Source of the DNA: Kribbella kalugense
Lineage (GTDB): Bacteria; Actinomycetota; Actinomycetes; Propionibacteriales; Kribbellaceae
Direction: 5' to 3'
Length of the DNA: 64,000 bases
Assembly: GCF_004365875.1 (NCBI RefSeq)
Contig: NZ_SODF01000002.1
Coordinates: 2,420,971-2,484,970 of the forward strand
A program made the translations under genes and the position numbers. Of the stretch, positions 25,431 through 33,226 are shown piece by piece (the stretch's first letter is position 1; the number at the start of each line of letters is the position of its first letter). The notes under the pieces are model-generated. The model had not been told where the DNA came from. It did no database searches and worked only from the letters and a program-made list of their open reading frames with translations.

Positions 25431-25745
25431 CTAGGCAAGGTCGGCGGCCATCGAGGCGAAGACGACCTCGGGGTCCATGCCCTTGGTGTCGGCACGCCAG
25501 CGGCGTACCGAGTCCGGCAACTCGTCCTCGGCGACCATCCCCACACCGGCCCGAATCAGCCGCTTGGCCTCCGCGATCCCGATGTCGGCGTACTGTAGTT
25601 GATTGAGGAAGTAGTAGTCGTGCCGAGCGCCCTCGTTGAGATGGAACTTCCCGGTGTTCCCGACGTACGTCCAGACATCCTCATCCACCAACGCCGCCAC
25701 CCACAGCTCGTTCTCCCCGTCCTTGACCAAGAACAACCGCGTCAT
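25431..25745 (-). CDS. small protein, probable antitoxin/immunity partner of the RelA/SpoT-fold protein
   Basis: A 104-aa soluble, acidic protein (MTRLFLVKDGENELWVAALV, then VWTYVGNTGKFHLNEGARHD) with no domain I recognise. Its ATG overlaps the stop of the RelA/SpoT-fold gene by four bases (ATGA), the usual coupling in toxin-antitoxin and toxin-immunity pairs. Role as antitoxin is inferred from position, size and charge only. An adaptor or regulator role is the alternative. Confidence 0.6.
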   Translation of the reverse strand: MTRLFLVKDGENELWVAALVDEDVWTYVGNTGKFHLNEGARHDYYFLNQLQYADIGIAEAKRLIRAGVGMVAEDELPDSVRRWRADTKGMDPEVVFASMAADLA

Positions 25746-26572
25746 CGTGAAGTCCCGTTCCGTCGATCCTGAAATTGCTGGCGGGTGTGTTGCGGAGCGG
25801 AGCTCTCTGCGCTCGTGCGATTCGGAGCTGCGTTGGAACTGCGCTGCCGACGTTTCTTACCGTAGCTAATGGCGTTCACCTTCACGCCGCCGAGTTCCTG
25901 CAGATCGTCGATGCCGGCAGGTTGCGTCATCTGATCGGACAGGGCGATGCATTCCCTCCGAGCCGCGTCGCGTGTCGCCGGCTCCTGCTCGCGGTCGCGT
26001 TCGATTTCGTACAGCGTCGTCGTACGTTCCTTGACGTCGATCGACTCGGTGGAGTGCACCTGGACTTCGATCAGCTCCCCGAGGCTGCGCAGGTGGGTGT
26101 GCACGCCTTTGTACCGGCTTCCGTCGACGTACGAGTGATGAGCGTCCGCCATCTGCCAGTTGTTGTTCGTGAGGCGATCGATCGTTCTGACGGCGGCTTT
26201 CGTGAGCTCGTCCGGGTGCTTCACCGCGGCGGTGTAGCGAAGGATGTCGTCCGGCACCGACGAGGGACGACGGTAGTACTCCTCGAACCTGACCAGCTTC
26301 CGGGCCAATGACTGAGGCGACTTCAGCCTGTTCTCGAGGTGGTATGCCTCGGCCTCCACACCGATCGCGGAGATCACGGCCTCGGTGATGTCCGGCTCGA
26401 CTGCGGCGGCCTTGGACAGCAAGTGCAAGCTGCGGGCGGTGGGCTCGGCGCCGTATTCCGCGGAGATCTGAGCCTTGGTCGGGATCGGATCTCCCCAATC
26501 GAGCGGACGTCGGGCGGTCAGCCGCGCGTACAGGTCCGCGGGTTCTGGCAGGTCGATCGGCCCGCACGGCAT
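25742..26572 (-). CDS. stand-alone RelA/SpoT-fold protein of the toxin type
   Basis: A 276-aa protein. Residues about 80-190 carry the RelA/SpoT synthetase-like fold in the form found on polymorphic toxins and ToxSAS: RLKSPQSLARKLVRFEEYY, DDILRYTAAVKHPDEL, SRYKGVHTHLRS, then the catalytic ExQ strand LIEVQVHSTES and VKERTTTLYE. There is no HD hydrolase, TGS or ACT domain, so it is not a housekeeping Rel. The last 40 residues are basic and low-complexity. Proteins of this type make toxic alarmones such as ppApp or pyrophosphorylate tRNA; which applies here is unknown. It overlaps the 104-aa gene (ATGA). Base composition looks a little less GC-rich than its surroundings. Confidence 0.78.
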   Translation of the reverse strand: MPCGPIDLPEPADLYARLTARRPLDWGDPIPTKAQISAEYGAEPTARSLHLLSKAAAVEPDITEAVISAIGVEAEAYHLENRLKSPQSLARKLVRFEEYYRRPSSVPDDILRYTAAVKHPDELTKAAVRTIDRLTNNNWQMADAHHSYVDGSRYKGVHTHLRSLGELIEVQVHSTESIDVKERTTTLYEIERDREQEPATRDAARRECIALSDQMTQPAGIDDLQELGGVKVNAISYGKKRRQRSSNAAPNRTSAESSAPQHTRQQFQDRRNGTSR

Positions 26573-26600
26573 CTGGTCCCCCTGGGCGGTCGGTGTCTTC

Positions 26601-26613
26601 CTTAGACCGTAAG
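26601..26613. promoter_or_regulatory. small palindrome upstream of the toxin-like gene
   Basis: CTTAGACCGTAAG (CTTA-5-TAAG) lies 29 bases upstream of the RelA/SpoT-fold gene in the 190-base gap to the divergent sigma factor gene. It could be an autoregulatory site for the pair. The rest of the gap is G-rich on the plus strand with no clear promoter. Confidence 0.3.
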
Positions 26614-26762
26614 AAAGGTGGCGGGAGCTGTGGGGTGGGAATTTGGATCTGTGGATAACTCGGAGTTGTTACGGAAGTGGGTGGGGGGTGACCTTGGGGT
26701 GGTGGGGTCGTTGAAATGCGGGTAGGACCCAACCGGGTGGGTGGATCGGGGGTAGATGAGGT

Positions 26763-27296
26763 ATGCCGACGATGACGGGTGAGCCGGTGGGGGTGTTGGG
26801 TCCGCCGGGGGACGGGGCCGGGTTCGCCGCGTGGGTGCGGCCGCATCTGGCCGCGATGGCTCGGCTGGCCGGTCGGCTGGCGGTGGGGGCGGATCGGGAC
26901 GACATCGTGCAGGAGGCGCTCGCGCGGGCGTGGGCCAAGCGCGGGCAGTACGACGCGAGTCGCGGGACCCCGTCGGCGTGGCTGCTCGCGATCACCGCTG
27001 ACCAGGCCCGCAAGGCGGTACGGCGGATGCGGACCGGCGGGGCGCGCCTGTCGCTGATTGATGCCCCGGAGGACGCGCGACCGGTTTCGCGGCCTGATCT
27101 GGACGCCCGGATGGATGTCGATCACGCGATCATGTCGCTGTCGGCGCGGCAGCGGCTCGCGGTGGACTGTTACTACTTCGCCGACCTGTCGATCGCCGAC
27201 ACGGCCGCGGTCATGGGCTGCTCCGAAGGCACCGTCAAATCCACCCTGTCGGACGCCCGCTCCCGGCTGCGTACTTTGCTGGAGGTCACCGAATGA
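26763..27296 (+). CDS. ECF RNA polymerase sigma factor
   Basis: A 177-aa group 4 sigma factor. Region 2 contains DRDDIVQEALARAWAKRGQY and TPSAWLLAITADQARKAVRR; region 4 has LSARQRLAVDCYYFADLSIA and the recognition helix MGCSEGTVKSTLSDARSRL. It overlaps the next gene by four bases (ATGA), which encodes its probable membrane-bound anti-sigma factor. The trigger is unknown. Confidence 0.93.
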   Translation: MPTMTGEPVGVLGPPGDGAGFAAWVRPHLAAMARLAGRLAVGADRDDIVQEALARAWAKRGQYDASRGTPSAWLLAITADQARKAVRRMRTGGARLSLIDAPEDARPVSRPDLDARMDVDHAIMSLSARQRLAVDCYYFADLSIADTAAVMGCSEGTVKSTLSDARSRLRTLLEVTE

Positions 27297-28336
27297 ACCC
27301 GACCGACGAGGTCGACGAGCTGTTGAGCCGGGCCGGTGCCCGGTGGCGGGCCGACCAGGAGCCGCCGCCCGAGCCCGATCTGGAGTACATGCTGAGTGGC
27401 GGCCGTAAACACCGCCGCTGGGTCCCGGCCCTGGCGGCGGCGAGCGTGGCGGTGGTTGCCGCGGGCATCATCGCCGTACTCCCGAACCAGAACGACACAG
27501 CGAAGACCCAGGCCGCGAGCAACCAACCGTTTGCCCAGAGCAACCAACAGCCGAACGACGACCTGCTGGTCAAGCCCGGCGACACGGTCCAGGTGAGCGG
27601 CAAGATCATCGCCGTACCGGGCAAGACTCCGGTCTTCTGTGCGCCGCTGGCGGAGACGGCCATCGGCTACCTGCCGGGCAAGGAGCCGGCCCCGAGCTGC
27701 CCCGACGAGTTCGCCGTCAAACTCAACGGCCTGAAGCTGGACCAGATCACCGGGATGAAAACGATCAAGGGCGTCGGCACGGGCAGCGCGGCGGTCACCG
27801 GCATCTGGCGCGACGGCACAATCGACGTACAGCAGCAGTCGGCCCCTATCAAGGTGGTCGACCCCGGTCTTCCGAAGCTCCCGTGCGCGGCGCCGGCCGG
27901 TGGCTGGCCGTCGAAGCCGAGCAACATCGGCTCCACCGTGGTGAAGGCGTTCCTCGCCGCGCACGCCGGTCAGGTCTACGGCCCGGTCACCTACTATCCG
28001 AACGGTACGTCGCGCAACGCCCCAGTCGTGATGATGGCCGGCGTCGCGCACCAGGATGTCGCCGCGTTCCGCGAGGCCTTCGAGCAGGTCTACAGCGGCA
28101 ACCTCTGCGTGGCCCCTGTCCTGATGAGCAACGCCGACAGCGACCGCGTACGACTGTCCCTGGAGAGCATCCTCGAGAAGCAGCACCTCGGCGTGTTCAT
28201 GAGCGGAGGGGCCGGGATGAACGGCGGCCCCGCACCGATCTCGCTGCTCGTCTACACCGAGCAGGTCAAGGACGCCGTCGCTCCGGTCGGCCTGGACCTG
28301 CTCGAGATGAAGCCAGAGGTCAAACCGGTCCGCTGA
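27293..28336 (+). CDS. membrane-anchored probable anti-sigma factor
   Basis: A 347-aa single-pass protein. A short cytoplasmic part (1-45; DEVDELLSRAGARWRADQEP) is followed by one span WVPALAAASVAVVAAGIIAV, then a large exported domain of about 280 residues with several Cys (possible disulphides). The cytoplasmic part lacks an HxxxCxxC zinc site and is short, so it would be an atypical anti-sigma. Its role is inferred from the ATGA overlap with the sigma gene and topology. The exported domain could sense an envelope signal. Confidence 0.75.
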   Translation: MNPTDEVDELLSRAGARWRADQEPPPEPDLEYMLSGGRKHRRWVPALAAASVAVVAAGIIAVLPNQNDTAKTQAASNQPFAQSNQQPNDDLLVKPGDTVQVSGKIIAVPGKTPVFCAPLAETAIGYLPGKEPAPSCPDEFAVKLNGLKLDQITGMKTIKGVGTGSAAVTGIWRDGTIDVQQQSAPIKVVDPGLPKLPCAAPAGGWPSKPSNIGSTVVKAFLAAHAGQVYGPVTYYPNGTSRNAPVVMMAGVAHQDVAAFREAFEQVYSGNLCVAPVLMSNADSDRVRLSLESILEKQHLGVFMSGGAGMNGGPAPISLLVYTEQVKDAVAPVGLDLLEMKPEVKPVR

Positions 28337-28338
28337 GC

Positions 28339-29214
28339 TCAGGCCGTCGTCAGGCTGGGGTAGTCGTGGAAGAAGTCGACCAGCTTGCGGGCTGTGGCAG
28401 CGGGCTGGTCGATGGCTGGTGAGTGACCGGCGTCGGGGACGACCTCCGCCTCCACGCCAAGAGCCGCCGCCATCGCCTGCTGTGCCGGGATCGGCCAGCC
28501 GTCGTCCGCTTCGCCGTGCAGTACCTGCGTGCGGACGCCGGACTTGGCGAGCTGGTCGGTCTTGTCCTCGGCATCCGTCAGTCGACGGGTGATCTCGGCC
28601 AGGCTGATCGGCACGTTGCTGGTGAACCGCTCCCGGAGGAATTCGGCGACGTCTTCCGGCGGAGCGACGTACCCCGGCACCTCGCGGTCGTGCTGGAGCT
28701 TCAGATCCCAGACCTGCTCGATCGGCAGGTTCTCCAACCCGAAAGCGAGCATCTGCAGACTCTGCAGCGTCGCCTCATCGGTGAACGCGGCTGGTCCTGA
28801 GCAGAGCAGAGTGATCGTGGAGAACACCGACGGGTCGATCAACACGGCCTCGCGTGCGACCAGCCCGCCGAACGAGTGCCCGACCAGCTGGCTGTACCCA
28901 CCGAGTGCTTTGCTCATCGCGACCACATCAGCGCCGAGCTCCGCCAGCGAGTACGCCGACTTGTCGGCCGGACCCGCAGTCTCGTATTGACCACGCTGGT
29001 CCACCGCGACGGTCCGCCAGCCGTACCGGCAGAGGTGGTCCACCAGCGGAGTGAAGTCCTCTTTGCTGCCCGTCCACCCGGGTACGAGCAGGACCGTGCC
29101 GAGAGGCGTACCGATCTCCGGTACTGCGGTCAGCGTGGCGAACGAGCCACGGTCGGTCTCGAGGATCGCGGGGTGCACCCCGTGGGGCAGCGTCAGCGTA
29201 CGCGGCGTACTCAC
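28339..29214 (-). CDS. alpha/beta hydrolase
   Basis: A 291-aa hydrolase: strand GTVLLVPGWTGSKEDF, nucleophile elbow QLVGHSFGGLVA, acid in VLHGEADDGWPI and the catalytic His in VPDAGHSPAIDQP. The GTG at 29214 has no ribosome site; a -10-like TACGCT (29226-29221) ends seven bases upstream, so the mRNA is probably leaderless. It is divergent from a ParA-like gene across a long inverted repeat. Substrate unknown. Confidence 0.9.
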   Translation of the reverse strand: MSTPRTLTLPHGVHPAILETDRGSFATLTAVPEIGTPLGTVLLVPGWTGSKEDFTPLVDHLCRYGWRTVAVDQRGQYETAGPADKSAYSLAELGADVVAMSKALGGYSQLVGHSFGGLVAREAVLIDPSVFSTITLLCSGPAAFTDEATLQSLQMLAFGLENLPIEQVWDLKLQHDREVPGYVAPPEDVAEFLRERFTSNVPISLAEITRRLTDAEDKTDQLAKSGVRTQVLHGEADDGWPIPAQQAMAAALGVEAEVVPDAGHSPAIDQPAATARKLVDFFHDYPSLTTA

Positions 29215-29222
29215 AAGGAGAG

Positions 29223-29324
29223 CGTACCGACGAACGGGTAGTAGTAGCCGCAGAACCGGCCGCCGCGGACATCTCCGGCGGGAGGGGTGCGGGCGGGGTG
29301 GACTACTACCCGTTCGTCGGTACG
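29223..29324. repeat. 23-bp perfect inverted repeat in a divergent promoter
   Basis: Arms at 29223-29245 and 29302-29324 are exact complements, separated by 56 bases. In each direction the arm reads ACTACTACCCGTTCGTCGGT toward the gene and ends 8 bases (hydrolase) or 23 bases (ParA) before the GTG start. It therefore looks like a duplicated promoter/operator placed in mirror image rather than a terminator. Confidence 0.8.
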
Positions 29325-29347
29325 GCTGCGTGCGGCACAATGGCCGG

Positions 29348-30100
29348 GTGCCTCGCACTCTCGCGGTCGCCAATCAGAAGGGCGGCGTGGCCAAGACCAC
29401 CACCGTCGCCACCCTCGGCGCAGCCCTGGTCGAGCTGGGCCAACGGGTCCTGCTCGTGGATCTGGACCCGCAGGCCTGCCTGACGTTCTCGGTCGGCATC
29501 GACCCCGAGGACCTGGACAAGTCGATCCACCACGTGCTGCTCGGCGGTGTGAAGGCACGCGACGTTCTGATCGAGTTCGACGACGCTCCGGACCTGGTGC
29601 CAGCCACGATCGAGCTCGCGACCGCCGACGTACAGCTGTCCCGGGAGAGCGGTCCGGAGCAGGTACTGCGGACTGCGCTGCGTCCGCTGCGGTCGTCGTA
29701 CGACTGGATCATCGTGGACTGTCCGCCGACCCTCGGCCTGCTCACCGTGAACGGGCTGTCCGCGGCGTCCGACGTACTGATTCCCTTGCAGTGTGAGACG
29801 TTGGCGCATCGTGGCGTAGGGCAACTACTTGACACGGTGCACGACGTACAACGGCTGACCAACCCGAGCCTGCGGGTGCTCGGCGTCCTGCCGACGCTGT
29901 ACGACGGACGCACGACCCACGCCCGCGCGGTGCTGGAGACGATCGCGGACACGTACTCGCTGGATGTGCTGCAGCCGGCCATCCCGAAGTCGATCCGGTT
30001 CGCCGAGGCGCCGGCGATCGGCGAGACCATCCTCAGCACGGCGCCGGCCTCGCCCGGCGCAAAGGCCTACCGGGCGCTGGCCGGCGCGCTCCTTCACTGA
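29348..30100 (+). CDS. ParA/Soj-family ATPase
   Basis: A 250-aa protein with the deviant Walker A NQKGGVAKTTTVATLGAAL at the N-terminus, Walker A' LLVDLDPQACLT, and Walker B WIIVDCPPTLGLLT. Such proteins position DNA or protein cargo on the nucleoid. No ParB is adjacent, so it is not the main chromosome parAB locus; it resembles the orphan ParA of M. tuberculosis Rv3213c, which lies in a similar neighbourhood. The GTG start at 29348 follows CACAAT by seven bases, so the mRNA may be leaderless. Confidence 0.92.
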   Translation: MPRTLAVANQKGGVAKTTTVATLGAALVELGQRVLLVDLDPQACLTFSVGIDPEDLDKSIHHVLLGGVKARDVLIEFDDAPDLVPATIELATADVQLSRESGPEQVLRTALRPLRSSYDWIIVDCPPTLGLLTVNGLSAASDVLIPLQCETLAHRGVGQLLDTVHDVQRLTNPSLRVLGVLPTLYDGRTTHARAVLETIADTYSLDVLQPAIPKSIRFAEAPAIGETILSTAPASPGAKAYRALAGALLH

Positions 30101-31011
30101 CCGCTGTCCGGTGCAGCCGGCCGACGGAACCGGTGCCGGAACCTCCACAGCGGTACGGCGATGATCGCGAGCAGCACCAGGAACGGCAGCATCGCGCCGA
30201 CCGCGGTCGCCAGAGCAGAGAACACCGCGGTGAACGCGTGCCAGCCGCCCTTGAGTCCGCCCAGGAAGCCCTTGTCCGGCTTGGTCTCGGCCTGCACCGG
30301 CGGCTTGCCCTTCTCGGTCAGCGTCAGGGTGAGCGTCGCGAGATCGGTTTGCAGCGCGAGGCTCTTCTGCTTGGCCAGCAGGGATTCCAGGTCGGCCTCG
30401 CGGCGGGTGAGCTCGGTTTCGACCGAGACGATCTCGCCGATCGTGTTCGCCTTCGCCATCAGCGCGCGCATCCGGTCGAGGCTGGCGCGCTGGGACTCGA
30501 TCCGGCTGGCGACGTCGACGACCTGCTCGGTGACGTCGGTGGATTCCTGGTGGATCTGCAGCCGCGTGCCGAGGTCGGAGAGGCGCTGGATGGCGGTCTC
30601 GAACGACTTGGTCGGCACCTTCAGGACCAGGTTCGCCGTGGTCACCTTGCCGTCGGGGTCGCCGCCGGTGTCCTCGGACGCGACCTGACCGTCCAGGCCG
30701 GTGATCGCGGTGATCGCCTTCTGCCGCATGGCCGCGACGTCGTCCCCCTCGACGGCCAGCGATCCGGTCTTGATGATCGACCGGGTGATCGTCGGTTCGT
30801 CGCTGCCGGTCGCCGTACCCTCAGCTGTGCCCTGGGATTTCGCCGCTGGTGGTTGCCCGGCGGCTGGTGCCTTGGCGTTGCTGTCGGCGCCTTGCTTCTG
30901 CACGGGTGCGGCTTCGCTCGTCCCGCTGTCGTTGCTCGAGCCTCCGCAGCCGGCCAGCAGCCCGATGCCGACCGCAGCCAGCACGGCTGTTACCGCTCTG
31001 ATCCGCCCCAT
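30094..31011 (-). CDS. DUF4349 domain lipoprotein
   Basis: A 305-aa lipoprotein: basic start, hydrophobic core, lipobox LLAGCGG, then a low-complexity Ala/Gln/Ser linker to about residue 75. The body fits DUF4349: IIKTGSLAVEGDDVAAMRQK, coiled-coil helices around SRIESQRASLDRMRALMAKA and RREADLESLLAKQKSL, and a C-terminal membrane span MLPFLVLLAIIAVPLWRF with a basic tail. It would be anchored at both ends across the outer face of the membrane. Role unknown. It is convergent with ParA (7-base overlap). Confidence 0.88.
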   Translation of the reverse strand: MGRIRAVTAVLAAVGIGLLAGCGGSSNDSGTSEAAPVQKQGADSNAKAPAAGQPPAAKSQGTAEGTATGSDEPTITRSIIKTGSLAVEGDDVAAMRQKAITAITGLDGQVASEDTGGDPDGKVTTANLVLKVPTKSFETAIQRLSDLGTRLQIHQESTDVTEQVVDVASRIESQRASLDRMRALMAKANTIGEIVSVETELTRREADLESLLAKQKSLALQTDLATLTLTLTEKGKPPVQAETKPDKGFLGGLKGGWHAFTAVFSALATAVGAMLPFLVLLAIIAVPLWRFRHRFRRPAAPDSGQ

Positions 31012-31097
31012 CACCCAGCCCCTCTCTCGTGGTTTCCGCCCTAGGACGGCCCACGCGGGGCTGGGTGTTGCAGGCTCAGATCACCGTTCGGCTACGT

Positions 31098-32975
31098 TCA
31101 CTCCGGCGCGCTGAAGATCGGCGTCGTCGGCGCCGCCTCAGCTGCCTTGCTCTCAGCGGTCTTGCGAGTCCGCGTCCGCTTCACCGGCTTCTTCTCCGCG
31201 GCCGGAGCCTCAGCCGCCGGAGCCTTAGCAACCGGAGCCTCGACCGCCGGGGCCTCAGCAGCCGGGGCCGCGGCCGTCTTCCGGGTGCGCGTCCGCTTGA
31301 CCGGCTTCTCAGCCGGCGCGTCGGTCACAACCTCCGCGGCCGGCGCCTCGACTGCCGGTGTCTCGACTGCCGCTGACTCAACTGCCTGCGGCTCCGCCGT
31401 CTTCCGAGCGCGGGTGCGCTTCCGCGCCTTACGCGGCTCGTCGGCAACCACCTCGGCAGCAACCTCGGTAGCCGGCGGTACTTCGGTCTTCGTGGTGACG
31501 TCGGCGAGTTCCTCGACCGGCTGACCGGCCCGGGTGCGCTTCCGCGACCGGTTCCGCTTCCGCGCCGCCGACCGCTCGCCACCCTCCGAACGACCGCCAC
31601 CCTCCGAACGACCGGCACCGTCCGAACGACCGGCACCGTCCGAACGACCGGCACCGTCCGAACGACCGGCACCGTCAGAACGAGCCGCACCCTCAGAACG
31701 ACCCTCGCCGTTCGAACGACCCTCGCCGCCGCGGCGGTTCCGGGGTGCGTCCTCGCGCGGCTCGCGGGTCTCCTTCGACTCGCGGACCGGACGGATCCGG
31801 CCCTTCGCGTCGGTCGGGATACCCAGGTCGTGGTACAGCTCCGGCGACGTGGAGTAGATCTCCTGCGGCTCGTCGTACGGCAGGTCGAGGGCCTTGTTGA
31901 TCACCTTCCACCGGGTCAGGTCCGGCCAGTCGACGAAGGTGACGGCGATGCCGCTCGCCCCCGCGCGCCCGGTCCGGCCGATCCGGTGGATGTAGGCCTT
32001 CTCGTCCTCGGGGCAGGTGTTGTTGATGACGTGCGTGACGCCCTCGACGTCGATGCCCCGGGCCGCGACATCGGTGCAGATCAGTACGTCGATCTTGTCG
32101 CCGCGGAACCTGGTCAGCGCGCGCTCGCGGGCCTGCTGGTTCAGGTCGCCGTGGATCGCGGCCGCCTTGAACCCGCGGTCCTGCAGGTCGTCGGTCAGCC
32201 GGGACGCCTCGCGCTTGGTCCGGCAGAAGATCATCACCCGGCCGCGGTCGTCGGCCTGCAGGATGCGGGCCACCACCTCGGGCTTGTCCAGGTCGTGCGC
32301 CCGGTAGACGAACTGTGCCGTGGTCGGCACCATCTCGGTGTCCTCGTGCGACTCCGCCCGGATGTTCAGCGGGTGCCGCATGTGGGTGCGGGCCAGCCCG
32401 ATCACGGCCGACGGCATCGTTGCCGAGAACAACATCGTCTGGCGGAGCTCAGGTGTCTTGCGCAGAATGCGTTCCACGTCCGGCAGGAAGCCGAGGTCGA
32501 GCATCTCGTCGGCCTCGTCCAGCACCAGGACCTTGATGTGGCCGAGGTCGAGGACGCCCCGGTTGGCCAGGTCCAGCAGGCGTCCCGGCGTACCGACGAC
32601 GACGTCGACGCCGTTCTTCAGCGCGTCGAGCTGCGGCTCGTAGGCGACGCCGCCGTAGATGGTCAGTACGCGGACGGTGCGAACCGTGGACGCGGTGGTC
32701 AGGTCCTTGGCGACCTGGATGGTCAGCTCACGGGTCGGGGTGACGACCAGAGCCTGCGGCTTGCCGGGTGCGGCAAGCTCCTCGTAGTCGGCCTCGCCGG
32801 GGGAGATGGTGCGCTGCAGCAACGGAATTCCGAAGCCGAGCGTCTTACCGGTCCCGGTGCGGGCCTGGCCGATCAGGTCGGTGCCCATCAGGGCGACGGG
32901 GAGTGTCATTTCCTGGATCGGAAACGGCTCCACGATGTTGACGCGATCGAGCGCGTCGCAGATCTCGGGCAGCAC
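31098..32975 (-). CDS. rhlE: DEAD-box ATP-dependent RNA helicase
   Basis: A 625-aa helicase. The core (1-390) has Q motif FPIQEMTLP, motif I ARTGTGKT, Ia PTREL, Ib TPGRL, II VLDEADEML, III SAT, V ARGIDV and VI HRIGRTGR. The C-terminal 230 residues are low-complexity: eight RSxGxG hexads, then basic KRTRTRKTA blocks alternating with Ala/Glu/Pro-rich stretches, likely for RNA binding. It corresponds in position to M. tuberculosis Rv3211. The GTG at 32975 is used here, but the conserved SLTTFRELG just upstream is in frame with no ATG/GTG/TTG; a CTG eight bases after GAGAGG may be the real start. Confidence 0.9.
   Translation of the reverse strand: MLPEICDALDRVNIVEPFPIQEMTLPVALMGTDLIGQARTGTGKTLGFGIPLLQRTISPGEADYEELAAPGKPQALVVTPTRELTIQVAKDLTTASTVRTVRVLTIYGGVAYEPQLDALKNGVDVVVGTPGRLLDLANRGVLDLGHIKVLVLDEADEMLDLGFLPDVERILRKTPELRQTMLFSATMPSAVIGLARTHMRHPLNIRAESHEDTEMVPTTAQFVYRAHDLDKPEVVARILQADDRGRVMIFCRTKREASRLTDDLQDRGFKAAAIHGDLNQQARERALTRFRGDKIDVLICTDVAARGIDVEGVTHVINNTCPEDEKAYIHRIGRTGRAGASGIAVTFVDWPDLTRWKVINKALDLPYDEPQEIYSTSPELYHDLGIPTDAKGRIRPVRESKETREPREDAPRNRRGGEGRSNGEGRSEGAARSDGAGRSDGAGRSDGAGRSDGAGRSEGGGRSEGGERSAARKRNRSRKRTRAGQPVEELADVTTKTEVPPATEVAAEVVADEPRKARKRTRARKTAEPQAVESAAVETPAVEAPAAEVVTDAPAEKPVKRTRTRKTAAAPAAEAPAVEAPVAKAPAAEAPAAEKKPVKRTRTRKTAESKAAEAAPTTPIFSAPE
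31575..31718 (-). repeat. 18-bp tandem repeat inside the helicase gene
   Basis: Eight units of 18 bp encode RS-x-G-x-G hexads (RSDGAG is the commonest). The four central units are nearly identical in DNA, so this is a likely slippage-prone, length-variable tract in frame with the protein. Confidence 0.85.
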
Positions 32976-33226
32976 GCCGAGCTCTCGGAAGGTGGTCAGG
33001 CTGATCGCCTCTCACATGCTTGTGCGGACAGTTGCTCAGTGGCCGGGCGCCTGGGGCTTCTCAGCCCCGATCGTGAGGCGCGGGGACACTGTGCAAGCAC
33101 CTCGCACCAGCTTGCCCATCTGGGCGCGTCACCGGCGAATCGCTCACCAGTGTAACCGCACAACCTGTCAACGCCGCTTCGTGTGGTTTGCGCCACTCGC
33201 ACGGCTGGGCAGATAGGGTGCCGGGC

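Noticed and set aside
23555..26572. The unknown paralogues as Fic-type AMPylases
   Set aside because: The HPFxxGNGR motif is absent; RGSDxIMRTF does not provide the needed His and Gly-Asn residues.
29223..29324. The 23-bp inverted repeat as a terminator
   Set aside because: It lies upstream of two divergent genes, has a 56-base loop and no T-run, so a regulatory role is more likely.
29348..30100. ParA-like gene as part of a parAB origin or plasmid partition locus
   Set aside because: No ParB gene and no parS-like palindrome (TGTTTCACGTGAAACA type) was seen nearby; the flanks are ordinary chromosomal genes.
31575..31718. Tandem 18-bp repeats as a CRISPR array or mobile element
   Set aside because: The repeats have no unique spacers, are in frame and encode a regular RS-x-G-x-G tail of the helicase.
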